A DNA stretch of 64,000 bases from Granulosicoccus sp036478565 (GCA_965224525.1 OZ245050.1:1426001-1490000); one strand, 5' to 3'; counted from the first letter of the stretch, positions 26,292 to 34,997 are shown. The notes: a model not told the origin generated them from the letters alone. Translations and numbers: made by a program.

Positions 26292-27542
26292 ATGACATTC
26301 ACTCCTGAAGAGCTTGATACACAGCCATCAGATGTACGCGAGAAACTCTTATTCGCAGATTTCCCTGCGCGGCTCAAGGCGGCCGCTGCAAGTTGCTCTG
26401 GGCTGGCGCAACACCTTGCCGCTCACTCGCTGGAAGGCGTTAACTCAAGAGAGCAGCTGGCTCAGTTGCCGGTGTTGCGAAAGACGGCATTGATGGAAGC
26501 GCAGCAAAGCAGCCCACCGTTTGGTGGCTTTGTCGATATTGCCGCCTTGCGCGGCAGTCGTATTTTTATGTCGCCGGGGCCGGTGTGGGAGCCGCAACTG
26601 ATAACCAGCGACCCATGGCAATCGGCACGCGCGTTGCGGGCGGCTGGATTTGCTGCAGGCGATATCATCCACAATGCTTTTTCCTACCACATGACACCTG
26701 GCGGGTTTATCCTTGATGAAGGCGCTCGCGCTCTTGGTTGTATTGTGTTTCCTGCCGGTGTGGGTAACACAGAAGCTCAGGTGACGGCAATTCGGCATAC
26801 GCAGGCGGTAGCTTATGTCGGTACGCCGGACTATTTGCAAACCTTGCTGGATCATGCCGTTGATAGCGGTAGCCCATTGAGCAGTATCAGGCGTGCTTTG
26901 GTATCGGGTGGTGCATTGTTTCCAGCCATGCGTGATGCTTACCGCAATGCGGGCATACAGGTGCTGCAATGTTATGCCACAGCTGATCTTGGCACTATTG
27001 CCTATGAAAGCGAGACAGACGGTCAGGTAAATGCCGGTATGCTGGTGAACGAAGATTTGATTGTTGAAATTGTGCAGCCAGGTTCGGGTGAACCTGTTGC
27101 CGCAGGCGAAATTGGTGAGGTGGTGGTAACGCGATTAAACCCTGTCTATCCTCTGCTACGATTTGCAACTGGTGATCTGTCTGCCTTCATCGATGAGCCC
27201 AGCCCCTGTGGTCGAACAGCGCCACGAATAAAAGGCTGGCTTGGGCGTGCTGATCAGCGCACCAAGGTGCGAGGTATGTTTGTCGATCCGGAGCAGGTAC
27301 AGGCGGTTAAAAATGAGCACGATGATATTGAACGCGTACGACTGGTTGTTCAAAGGGATGGCAATCGCGATACGATGCGCCTTGATGTCGTCTTGAAAGC
27401 AGGCGCGGATGCCTCGGCGGCGGCGGCGGCAAATATGGCTGATACCCTGAAGCGTACCTGCAACATAGCGGGCAGCATCGAGTTTGTTGAATCTCTGAAA
27501 AATGATGGCCTGGTCATAGAGGACAAGCGAGACTATGAGTGA
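26292..27542 (+). CDS. Phenylacetate-CoA ligase-like (PaaK-type) AMP-dependent ligase
   Basis: A 416-residue enzyme of the PaaK-like branch of the adenylate-forming family. The landmarks are the N-terminal LAQLPVLRKTALMEAQ, the mid segment ALVSGGALFPAMRDAYRNAG followed by CYATADLGTIAYES, and the hinge region YPLLRFATGDLSAF, with a C-terminal KVRGMFVDPEQVQAV small domain. The family activates phenylacetate and related acids to their CoA esters. The glycine-rich ATP motif seen in PaaK (SSGTTG) is modified here to MSPGP, as in several homologues of unproven substrate. It overlaps the thioesterase gene by 8 bases. Confidence 0.85.
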   Translation: MTFTPEELDTQPSDVREKLLFADFPARLKAAAASCSGLAQHLAAHSLEGVNSREQLAQLPVLRKTALMEAQQSSPPFGGFVDIAALRGSRIFMSPGPVWEPQLITSDPWQSARALRAAGFAAGDIIHNAFSYHMTPGGFILDEGARALGCIVFPAGVGNTEAQVTAIRHTQAVAYVGTPDYLQTLLDHAVDSGSPLSSIRRALVSGGALFPAMRDAYRNAGIQVLQCYATADLGTIAYESETDGQVNAGMLVNEDLIVEIVQPGSGEPVAAGEIGEVVVTRLNPVYPLLRFATGDLSAFIDEPSPCGRTAPRIKGWLGRADQRTKVRGMFVDPEQVQAVKNEHDDIERVRLVVQRDGNRDTMRLDVVLKAGADASAAAAANMADTLKRTCNIAGSIEFVESLKNDGLVIEDKRDYE

Positions 27543-27978
27543 ACCCGATTCAGCCGCTAGTGAGGCAACAACTGCAATCGACAAGGAAGCGACACCTGCA
27601 TCGCTACGAAGCATTGCCATGCCAGCCGATACGAATCCGAATGGCGATATATTTGGTGGGTGGATACTCTCGCAAATGGATCTGGCGGGTGGAACGCACG
27701 CGTTCTACGTTGCGCAGGGGAGAGTTGCCACGGTTGCAGTAACCGGTATGAAATTCCACAAACCTGTCATTGTCGGTGATGAAGTCAGTTGTTACTGCGC
27801 TACTGACCGCATCGGCCGTACATCCGTCACGGTACGTGTGGAAACCTGGGTACGTCGTCGGCGGCAAGCGGTGGAAGAGCAGGTGACCGAAGGGCTGTTC
27901 ACCTTTGTAGCCATCGACTCGAACGGGCAGCCGCGGCCGGTTTGCGAACCGGACGCCGAGTTCGATACACGCCCATAG
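27535..27978 (+). CDS. Acyl-CoA thioesterase, YciA-like hotdog fold
   Basis: A 147-residue hotdog-fold thioesterase. The family core is plain: LRSIAMPADTNPNGDIFGGW (with the catalytic Asp in NGDIFGGW), then VAVTGMKFHKPVIVGDEVSC and VRVETWVRRR. E. coli YciA hydrolyses a broad range of acyl-CoAs, including aromatic ones. A 20-residue Ala/Ser-rich N-terminal extension is present. The overlap with the PaaK-like gene implies one transcript and suggests a control or salvage role that frees CoA from unproductive thioesters. Confidence 0.9.
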   Translation: MSEPDSAASEATTAIDKEATPASLRSIAMPADTNPNGDIFGGWILSQMDLAGGTHAFYVAQGRVATVAVTGMKFHKPVIVGDEVSCYCATDRIGRTSVTVRVETWVRRRRQAVEEQVTEGLFTFVAIDSNGQPRPVCEPDAEFDTRP

Positions 27979-28002
27979 TGTACAAATTAATGTGTCTGGC
28001 TC

Positions 28003-28536
28003 ATGAGTGATCAACAGCACCTCGACGCTATTGCCAAAGCGGTTGTCTCACGTGGTCTGCCACCGGTACATTCCTGGAATCCGACACGCACAGGCGAAAT
28101 TGATATTCGCATCAGTCGTGATGGCCAGTGGTGGTATAACGGCTCACCAATTCATCGAAAACGTATGGTGCGGTTGTTCTCTACCGTGTTGCGAGTTGAT
28201 GATGATGACGAAACCTATCTGGTCACCCCGTACGAACGTCTACGCATAACCGTTGAAGACGCGCCATTTATTGCCGTGTTGCTGGAACAGGGCAGCGCGC
28301 TGATTTTTACTACCAACGTTGGTGATCGGGTGGTCGCCGATGGCGACCACCCGATTCGCGTTCACTATAAAACCCCCGATGCAGAGCCGTCACCTTATGT
28401 GCTGGTCAGGGACCGCTTGCAGGCACTGATCAGTCGTGGTGTGTTTATCGAGCTGGGAAATTTGGCAGAAGAACGTGATGGTCAGTTTGGGGTGGAATCG
28501 TGTGGGTGTTTTATGCCACTTGCGCCAGTGGATTGA
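28003..28536 (+). CDS. DUF1285 protein
   Basis: A 177-residue cytoplasmic protein of the DUF1285 family. Family markers are the near-N-terminal IDIRISRDGQWWYNGSPIHR followed by RMVRLFSTVLRVD, then YLVTPYERLRITVEDAPFIA. The fold is beta-rich and the function is unknown, although it is widely conserved in proteobacteria. It ends the rightward series beginning at 18710, 24 bases after the thioesterase stop, and may be cotranscribed. Confidence 0.88.
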   Translation: MSDQQHLDAIAKAVVSRGLPPVHSWNPTRTGEIDIRISRDGQWWYNGSPIHRKRMVRLFSTVLRVDDDDETYLVTPYERLRITVEDAPFIAVLLEQGSALIFTTNVGDRVVADGDHPIRVHYKTPDAEPSPYVLVRDRLQALISRGVFIELGNLAEERDGQFGVESCGCFMPLAPVD

Positions 28537-28659
28537 TCTGAGTCCAGTAACCGATCACTCCCGTACACAACCATGCCTGCGTTAGTCATGAATGCGTCTT
28601 TTGTAACGCCAATTTGGCAATTAGTGAAAATTGTGTTTGATTAGAATTGGCAGGAGTTC

Positions 28660-28714
28660 TGCCATGGATAGTGTGGGCCTGATGTACTCAAGCCCACTAT
28701 CCAATCCAATGGCA
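28660..28714. terminator. Long imperfect hairpin between convergent genes
   Basis: TGCCAT + GGATAG + TGGGC on the left pairs with GCCCA + CTATCC + ATGGCA on the right, with a 2-base bulge and a 13-base loop. It lies between the DUF1285 gene (ends 28536) and the convergent beta-helix gene (ends 28736), the expected place for a bidirectional terminator. No long T-run is present on either side. Confidence 0.6.
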
Positions 28715-28735
28715 GATTCTCTGTTCGCCTTTGAT

Positions 28736-31081
28736 CTAGTCCAGCTCTGCGGCTCCCATATCGTTTGCCGTGATTCGGGACTTCACGTCCTGGTGTCGAA
28801 CATACTGTTCGTTCACAGGGTGAGAATTCACTGACGAGGGCATGGTTTGAGCCTGATCTTTGATCGTCTGAATATCATTTGGTGCGAGTGTGCTGGTACT
28901 GATTGGCAAGGATGCACCGGAAACATCAATCAGGTTCTCGCTGCCGTTGATAGTGGGTTGCAAAGCACCCGCCTGATTGCATTCAGACGAAGATGCACTC
29001 CAGTGATCAGAAACCCAGTTTGTACCCAGATTGATCGTGCCACTGTACCGACCAAAACAGAAGACACTCTGTGTTGCACCAGCTGTTTCACTGGCCAGGT
29101 AAATAATATTGTTAAACACCTCAACTGTCTCATCGGCCGGAACACCTGCATTTTCATCGTTTGCATAGACATCGAACAGACGAATTCTCCAGCTGTCACT
29201 CTGATCATTGAGAATGGACAACGTGTTGTTATAAAAATGCAGCGTTCCTTTACGCGATAGCGCTGCATCATTGTCAAACCCGTAATGAATCAGGTTTGCC
29301 GCGTTTGTCTTGCTACCAACATGGCGAATAAAATTTCCGTAGACGTAGGAGTGACGATAGGCTGCTTCTGCAGCTTTAACCGTAGCCAGCCGCGCCGCGT
29401 CAATTGTTTCCCCATTATCTGATGCCCATTGGCGGTAAGAATTTTCGAGATACCAGGGGGCGGCGTCCTGGACCTCTACCAAGTCGAGTACTCGCGAGCT
29501 GCCACTGTCAAACCAGTTGTAGCGAATGACCGATCCTGCGACCCGCTCCTTGAGAGTAGATCCCAGAGCGCCAGAGGCGTTTGAACCAAATCGATTGTAT
29601 TGATACGTAGCACCAATCGCCTGTACATACATGCCGTGTTCCAGATAGCTGCCAGCCTGGCCGAAGCCATGCACGTAGTTGCTTTCCATGAGGATATTCC
29701 TGGTCAGACTGGCTTCATTGTATTCCTGAGACATCGTGAAGATGCCATTGGCGCAGTTTTCCAGTTCGTTGTTGCGGATGACTACGTTATCTCCGGCCTG
29801 GACGCGAATACAAGCTGCGCCTTTTTGGTATGTGTTACTGGCGCCATTGATTCTGGTGTAGCTGAAAGTATCTTTGGCGTTTTTTATATGGAGTCCTTCG
29901 ATGGTTATATTGTGTACTTTACTGTTGTAGTCACGGTTGTACAGCATGACAATGGCAAGCCCTTCCATTGGTGCGTAAGTACCGTAGGCATTGCTGTCTC
30001 CGGGGTTGTTTTTTGCTCCATTTCCATCCAAAACAGGTCGTTCACCATTGGGTCCTGCGACACCACATACGCGTATCGGGTTTTGTACTGTGCCATCCGT
30101 ACTGATTATTATTTTCTCCTTGTATGGAGCGGTTCTGTGGAATATTCGTACGGTATCGCCGGCAGCCAAAGTGCTCCAGGGAACATCAGCTATGTTTGTA
30201 TACGTTTGTGACGGCCCAACCGGATAATCAGTTCCACTACCGTTGTGAGTGCATTCAGTTAGTGTTGTCCCGGTGCCGGTGCCGGTGCCGGTGCCGGTGT
30301 CAGTATCGGTATCGGTATCGGTATCGGTATCGGTATCGGTATCGGTATCGGTATCTGTATCTGTATCTGTATCTGTATCTGTATCTGTATCTGTATCTGT
30401 ATCTGTCGTTCCGGAACTGACAACCAAGTCAGCTAACCAGAGGCCGTCAGCCACAGGAAACTCCAGTCGCGACGTGCCAGTGTCAACAGGGAATCCATAT
30501 ATTCCACAATTACCGTCGTAGTACATACCCTGCGGTAGACCGCTCACCAGCGGATAATCAGGCGGTCCCTGTCGGCAGGCATCGCCGGTGCCTTCTGACA
30601 GGTTGAATACCATGTAGTCATTGGTCTGGACGTTGATCTGGAAAACCTCAGCCGTTACACCCGAATCGGAATCATCAGATTCGTTGGTAATTATCAGGTT
30701 AGCTACCCATATTCCATCTACAACAGGGAATTGCAGACGAGATGTTCCTGCCGTTTCGGGAAAGCCGAATATTCCACAATTGCCATCACGGTACATACCA
30801 GCGGGTAGGCCGGTGACCAGCGGGTAGTCGGGAGGGCCTTGCCGGCAGACGTCAGTTGTGCCTGTCGGCAGGCTGAATGCCATGTATTGACCAACAGTAC
30901 CGTTTATTTCATAGCTATCTGTGGCATGGGAGAGCGCAACACTTGATTGCGATGCTAGTACGGTGAGAAACAGGAGACCCGCACAGTGCCACAGCTTCAC
31001 TCCGGCTCGTGGCCGTTCCGCTGACGTACCGGCGGCCTCGTCTGGTAATGGGTTAGATGCATTGGTGATTGGTATTTCCAT
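28736..31081 (-). CDS. Secreted right-handed beta-helix protein with duplicated Cys module and (Thr-Asp)n linker
   Basis: About 781 residues from the ATG at 31081. A signal segment lies near residues 27-55 (LWHCAGLLFLTVLASQ). Then come two copies of a module of about 75 residues, each containing CRQGPPDYPLV, GLP-GMY-DGNCGI-GFP, GTSRL-FPV and DG-W-A-L. A Thr-Asp dipeptide linker then turns into Gly-Thr repeats. The C-terminal 450 residues are a parallel beta-helix with pectate-lyase-like rungs (VHNITIEGLHIKNAKD, NVVIRNNELENCANGIF), of the kind seen in polysaccharide lyases and adhesins. Catalytic residues could not be assigned. A palindrome shared with the DUF6502 promoter lies upstream at 31176-31193. 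An alternative start is at 31138. Confidence 0.8.
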   Translation of the reverse strand: MEIPITNASNPLPDEAAGTSAERPRAGVKLWHCAGLLFLTVLASQSSVALSHATDSYEINGTVGQYMAFSLPTGTTDVCRQGPPDYPLVTGLPAGMYRDGNCGIFGFPETAGTSRLQFPVVDGIWVANLIITNESDDSDSGVTAEVFQINVQTNDYMVFNLSEGTGDACRQGPPDYPLVSGLPQGMYYDGNCGIYGFPVDTGTSRLEFPVADGLWLADLVVSSGTTDTDTDTDTDTDTDTDTDTDTDTDTDTDTDTDTDTDTGTGTGTGTGTTLTECTHNGSGTDYPVGPSQTYTNIADVPWSTLAAGDTVRIFHRTAPYKEKIIISTDGTVQNPIRVCGVAGPNGERPVLDGNGAKNNPGDSNAYGTYAPMEGLAIVMLYNRDYNSKVHNITIEGLHIKNAKDTFSYTRINGASNTYQKGAACIRVQAGDNVVIRNNELENCANGIFTMSQEYNEASLTRNILMESNYVHGFGQAGSYLEHGMYVQAIGATYQYNRFGSNASGALGSTLKERVAGSVIRYNWFDSGSSRVLDLVEVQDAAPWYLENSYRQWASDNGETIDAARLATVKAAEAAYRHSYVYGNFIRHVGSKTNAANLIHYGFDNDAALSRKGTLHFYNNTLSILNDQSDSWRIRLFDVYANDENAGVPADETVEVFNNIIYLASETAGATQSVFCFGRYSGTINLGTNWVSDHWSASSSECNQAGALQPTINGSENLIDVSGASLPISTSTLAPNDIQTIKDQAQTMPSSVNSHPVNEQYVRHQDVKSRITANDMGAAELD
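30273..30404. repeat. Hexanucleotide tandem repeat inside the beta-helix gene
   Basis: On the plus strand: four GTGCCG units (30273-30296), a degenerate unit, eight GTATCG units (30303-30350) and nine GTATCT units (30351-30404). On the coding (minus) strand they encode Thr-Asp and Gly-Thr dipeptides. Copy-number change by slippage would keep the frame and only lengthen or shorten the linker. Confidence 0.97.
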
Positions 31082-31480
31082 GTTTTCAGTTTTCCGGATT
31101 GAGTGGTTCAAGGCATGCGACGTGAAGTAGAGGTACAAACAGGTTGTTTTTGACCAACATTATTCAATCTTTAAAACGGGATAATATGCCCGTTATAAAG
31201 ATTTATCCAGCAGTGAAGATGATGTTTCCGGTGTGTCATGTGGCTCGACACAGCCTCAGTGACTCGTGCTTGCGACACGGGTGTTTAGGGATGGAGAGGC
31301 TGGTGTGTGCTGCCAAGAATCAAGCAGCCACAGGAAATCAGCAGCCGGAACTAATGGCGTTGTCAGATCGTGCTGATTGTGCCGTTCATCAGCGGTACAC
31401 CGTCAGGATGGGATGACTGTATTCAGTAAACGCCGATTGGCAGGAAGGACAGTTGCCTCAGAGATGCCTGGCAGGCCCTG
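31082..31480. other. Gap between the two beta-helix genes
   Basis: No convincing gene is present. The right-to-left promoter and operator of the 28736-31081 gene lie at about 31174-31210. The remaining stretch to 31480 is the 3' flank of the lipoprotein gene; no clear intrinsic terminator was found there. Confidence 0.6.
31176..31193 (-). promoter_or_regulatory. Palindromic operator over a predicted promoter (copy 1)
   Basis: Plus strand ACGGGATAATATGCCCGT, with arms ACGGG/CCCGT. On the minus strand the centre holds TATTAT, a good -10 box, with TGGATA 17 bases upstream as a -35 box. Predicted transcription starts near 31174 and leads into the beta-helix gene. The first ten bases, CGGGATAATA, are identical to copy 2 at 34980. 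Confidence 0.6.
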
Positions 31481-34156
31481 TTATTTGCTGGCTTCAGTTG
31501 TATTGCCGAAACTACCCATATTCACCCGGCCGTTAGATTGTGGTTCCAATTCAAACGGATCTGCAGGATCTCCGCTATCGATTGCAGGGCTACTTACGGC
31601 GTCAGTCACCCAGGTGGATGAGTTACTGTCCCAGCGACCGATAGTTGATTGCAAGTGGAAGTCCTCGACATTCGGATTTGCAAACAGCGGATCATCGTTA
31701 ATGTTGCCGACACCGCATTGCGTTGGATCCTGAAACAGAGAGTAGCTGGTATTCAAACTACCGCCTTCATTGAGGCGGAAATTATTGTTAAATAGATCCT
31801 CGTCCTGGTTATTGCTTGAGTTCGGATCCCAAATAATGCTGTTTTTAATGGTAACGGAGGAGTCCTGGATTAAAATACCGCTGCCATAGATGGTGCTGTT
31901 ACTGATATAGACGTCCGAGGGGAATCCGGTCCATGACTCGTCCGCATAGAGTTCAGCGCCGGATCGTTCATCAGTGCTGATGTTGTTAAAGATCAGTTCA
32001 TTATTCAAAAATGCCGTGGTTTGTTCATCTATGAATACTCCGGCACCCGGGCCAGGGCTAAAGTTATCTGTCCAGACATTGTGCTCGAAGTGAATCTCTC
32101 CTTCACCGTAGTTGAAGGTGGCGATGCCGCCGCCCCAACCATAACCCAGATTGTCGCCAATTCTGTTTCCTTTGATTATGTTGTGTGAGAAAAGACCTTT
32201 ACCGCTAGCAAAAATACCACCGCCGTGGTAACCGTGTGCGACATTGTTCTCGATCAGATTGCCGCCGATTACGTATTCCCAAGATCGGTAGGTCGAAAGT
32301 CCAGCTCCACGCTCAGCGCTATTGTTGCGAATTATGTTATTTGCAATGGTAATTGATTTTCCAATAGCATTTATCCCGCCGCCTAGAAGATCAAGACTGC
32401 TTGAGCCATTGTTTTCTATGATGTTGTTGGACAGGGTTATGCCGGTGCTGGCGATTATAAAATTTCCGTTAAAATCGATCAGTACTCCGCGCTGTCCATT
32501 CTGAATAGTAAAGCCATCCAAAGTACTGCCGGTGCTGCTCAATATGGATACCACTGCTGTATCGCGACTTCCGTTAAGCACGGTGGCGAATCTGGAGGTA
32601 TCCCGCTCGCTGAAGTCGTTGCTGAATCCACCGAGCAATGTAAGGCTTCTTTCATTGAGGATCAGCGACTCGTCAAAAACACCTGCGGCGATTTTTAACG
32701 TATCTCCATCATTGGCAGAATCTATTGCCATCTGGATGCTGGCCCCCGCATTGACGGTAAATACAGATTCGGTTCCAGATACTGCACCGGGTACAACACC
32801 TGCACCTGTCGAGGTGGTGGGTCGCCGTGTTGTGAGAGGGAAGACAGGTGCTGTTGATACAATGGATCCATTGGTTGTAATACAAACCATGTTGCCAGGT
32901 GCAGAGTTGTTGCCGCTGGCGTCTGTTGCAATTACCTGGTAGCAGTATGTTGTACCGCTGTTTAATCCGAGATCGTTGGTAATCGTCGAACTTACCTGGG
33001 TAATTACCCGTGAGGCGTTGTTTCCCTGGCTTCTAAGGACGCGAAAGCCTGCAACGTCGCCTATATCGGATTGTGACCATGACAGTTTGACGCTGGAGGT
33101 TGTTGCTGCCAGTGACAGATTGACTGGTGCTGGCGGTGGAATAGTGTCTGCGGCTGATAGCGCTTCCGAGGCGGCAGTTGCAGATTGAGCGGAACGATTA
33201 CCCGATGCGTCCAGCGCTGCTATGGCATATTCGTAAATAGTGTCGGTCAATATATTTTTGTCGATATAGACGGGGTAGGCGCTCGTTGCAATGCTTTCGC
33301 CATTGCGATAAATGTCGTAGGCGACCACGCCGATATTGTCACTGGCGGCATCCCAGGCGACAACAATTTCGTTCGTGGCGGATGGTAGCGCGCGTAAATT
33401 TGTTGGTGCGGTGGGTGGCAGTGTATCAGTCGCCGAAAAGTCGGTTGATACGGGCAGTTCTGAGCTCACGACAGCTCGTATGTCGGTCTCAGGGTCCATA
33501 ATGTAGATGTCAATAGCACCGTCATTGATGAATATAGGGTTGCGATCGAGAAAGCGATCTACACCAGTGTCGTCAGAATCGAATGACACAGTTTGTAAAT
33601 CCACGCCCGAGAGTTTGTACGCTGCCAGTGATTGCTCCACAAGCTTTGCAAAACTTCGGCTTATCTCACTCATTTCCATCTGGCTAGGCAGCACATTGAT
33701 GGCATCTTCGCTATTGAACTCGGCGTTTATGTCAAGATTGTGCATCGCAAACCAGTTGCGTATGGCGACATCAGAATATGCGTGGATGTTTTGATGGCCA
33801 GCAGTTTGGCCCTGTGCAAAAGCGATAGCGTAGTAGGCGTTGTTATTGCCAAGGTCGACACGCATGAGGTATGGCCCTTCACCAGTTGGAGCTTCTATCC
33901 GGTATCGACCATTGCCCGTTTCAATCACGGCTGCCGAATGTTGGCCAGTACTGGCTTTTAACTCTACCGCATTGCGTGCAAGTGTTCTGTTGGTTGGCAC
34001 GGTGCCTTGAAGCACTATGCCGGTGCCTATAGTGCCGTCTTCGTCAGGGTCTCCGTTTATACAGCCTGCAAGAGTGGTCATCAATAATAAAAAGTAAAAC
34101 CAGCGAAATCCATTGCGCAGCCGTAGGCGAATGCGGTGCATTGCGTCAGTTTTCAT
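31481..34156 (-). CDS. Lipoprotein with two fibronectin type III domains and a right-handed beta-helix
   Basis: About 891 residues from the ATG at 34156, chosen for its AAGGA ribosome site at 8 bases. The lipoprotein signal is FYFLLLMTTLAGC with the lipobox Cys followed by INGDPDEDG. Residues about 40-230 are an uncharacterised N-terminal domain. Two fibronectin III domains follow (PPTAPTNLRALPSATNEIVV and PPPAPVNLSLAATTSSVKLS). The C-terminal half is a parallel beta-helix starting at SIQMAIDSANDGDTLKIAAG, with Asn-rich rungs (NNIIENNGSSSLDLLGGGIN). Such proteins act at the cell surface as adhesins or polysaccharide-binding or cleaving proteins. The start lies inside the last codons of the DUF6502 gene, so the two form a coupled operon. 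Confidence 0.82.
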   Translation of the reverse strand: MKTDAMHRIRLRLRNGFRWFYFLLLMTTLAGCINGDPDEDGTIGTGIVLQGTVPTNRTLARNAVELKASTGQHSAAVIETGNGRYRIEAPTGEGPYLMRVDLGNNNAYYAIAFAQGQTAGHQNIHAYSDVAIRNWFAMHNLDINAEFNSEDAINVLPSQMEMSEISRSFAKLVEQSLAAYKLSGVDLQTVSFDSDDTGVDRFLDRNPIFINDGAIDIYIMDPETDIRAVVSSELPVSTDFSATDTLPPTAPTNLRALPSATNEIVVAWDAASDNIGVVAYDIYRNGESIATSAYPVYIDKNILTDTIYEYAIAALDASGNRSAQSATAASEALSAADTIPPPAPVNLSLAATTSSVKLSWSQSDIGDVAGFRVLRSQGNNASRVITQVSSTITNDLGLNSGTTYCYQVIATDASGNNSAPGNMVCITTNGSIVSTAPVFPLTTRRPTTSTGAGVVPGAVSGTESVFTVNAGASIQMAIDSANDGDTLKIAAGVFDESLILNERSLTLLGGFSNDFSERDTSRFATVLNGSRDTAVVSILSSTGSTLDGFTIQNGQRGVLIDFNGNFIIASTGITLSNNIIENNGSSSLDLLGGGINAIGKSITIANNIIRNNSAERGAGLSTYRSWEYVIGGNLIENNVAHGYHGGGIFASGKGLFSHNIIKGNRIGDNLGYGWGGGIATFNYGEGEIHFEHNVWTDNFSPGPGAGVFIDEQTTAFLNNELIFNNISTDERSGAELYADESWTGFPSDVYISNSTIYGSGILIQDSSVTIKNSIIWDPNSSNNQDEDLFNNNFRLNEGGSLNTSYSLFQDPTQCGVGNINDDPLFANPNVEDFHLQSTIGRWDSNSSTWVTDAVSSPAIDSGDPADPFELEPQSNGRVNMGSFGNTTEASK

Positions 34157-34976
34157 TATTTTTATCCTTGGCTGAGGATTCTGTTTCAAAGTAATAAATA
34201 CCCAGTCCGATCCGTTTACGCCCGGGGGATTCGATACTCTTTTTTTTGCTGGAAGACAATAGCCGGTTGAGCTCTCTCAACAGCTTTGTTGATTCGGCCT
34301 CGCTGCGAATTCGAAATTCCTCTACGGTTTTATCCGTGACTGCAGAATAGACAAGCTGGCGTTGAAAACGTGGATTGGTATCGCCATGCTCAAGATTGTG
34401 TGCACCGGTACCGAGTAGATCAGCTGTGCAGGTTGCAAGAACATGGATTTTCTCGAATTCGTCGTCTTGCGGGATGTAGCCATGGCTATCCAGACGTACC
34501 TTGTCGCCGCTTCGTCGGCTAGTAGCGCCTATACGCTCGAGTTCATCAAGTACGGCACCCAGCGTCAAGTCACCGCTATAGCGAGCAACAAGCGAGGAAA
34601 AACTGCCCTTGTCTCCCTGTATTGGTAAAACACGTGGCAGTCCGGATTTATTCAGAAACTCCGAATCGCTCATCCAACCATTGATGACGCGCATGGCGCG
34701 ATTGGGTGCGGAGCGAGTCAGCTCCCCCTGTGCGTCGCGCAGGCCATTCAGCCGTACAACCTCCTTGCGACTGATACCGGTTAGTACCGATACTCGGGAA
34801 TAGGTAGTCTTGCGACCGCTGATGCCAAAGTGCTCGTAAGCCACATCAACATAGGCTTGCCGTGCGAGCTCGGAAAAATCGCTGTGCGACACCTCATTGC
34901 GGATCAAAACCCGGATAAGCGGTTTGAGCACAGTCACGACCGCGCGGATCAATACTTGTCGGGAATTCCCTTTCAT
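34146..34976 (-). CDS. DUF6502-family protein, possible DNA-binding regulator
   Basis: About 276 residues from the ATG at 34976. The N-terminal third matches DUF6502 as I know it: VLKPLIRVLIRNEVSHSDFS, then ARQAYVDVAYEHFG. It is followed by YSRVSVLTGISRKEVVRLNG, which looks like a helix-turn-helix with TGISRKEV as recognition helix. The C-terminal region (EFRIRSEAESTKLLRELNRL, then LSSSKKKSIESPGRKRIGLG) is helical and basic. A perfect 16-bp palindrome lies 3 bases before the start codon. The stop codon overlaps the start of the beta-helix lipoprotein gene. No function is established; autoregulation through the palindrome is inference. Confidence 0.75.
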   Translation of the reverse strand: MKGNSRQVLIRAVVTVLKPLIRVLIRNEVSHSDFSELARQAYVDVAYEHFGISGRKTTYSRVSVLTGISRKEVVRLNGLRDAQGELTRSAPNRAMRVINGWMSDSEFLNKSGLPRVLPIQGDKGSFSSLVARYSGDLTLGAVLDELERIGATSRRSGDKVRLDSHGYIPQDDEFEKIHVLATCTADLLGTGAHNLEHGDTNPRFQRQLVYSAVTDKTVEEFRIRSEAESTKLLRELNRLLSSSKKKSIESPGRKRIGLGIYYFETESSAKDKNNEN

Positions 34977-34997
34977 AAACGGGATAATAATCCCGAT
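34977..34997 (-). promoter_or_regulatory. Palindromic operator over a predicted promoter (copy 2)
   Basis: CGGGAT-AATA-ATCCCG at 34980-34995 has perfect 6-bp arms. On the minus strand the centre contains TATTAT (-10), with CTGGCA 18 bases further upstream (-35). A start site about 7 bases downstream of this -10 would fall at the DUF6502 ATG (34976), which implies a leaderless or nearly leaderless mRNA. It shares 13 consecutive bases (AAACGGGATAATA) with copy 1. Confidence 0.6.

Noticed and set aside
30270..30410. CRISPR-like or satellite array
   Set aside because: Units are only 6 bp with no spacers and lie inside a coding sequence; it is a simple sequence repeat.
30249..30521. Plus-strand frame encoding a long Val-Ser repeat opposite the beta-helix gene
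   Set aside because: It is the complement of the in-frame hexanucleotide repeat; there is no ribosome site, and the minus strand has a full gene with signal peptide and domains.
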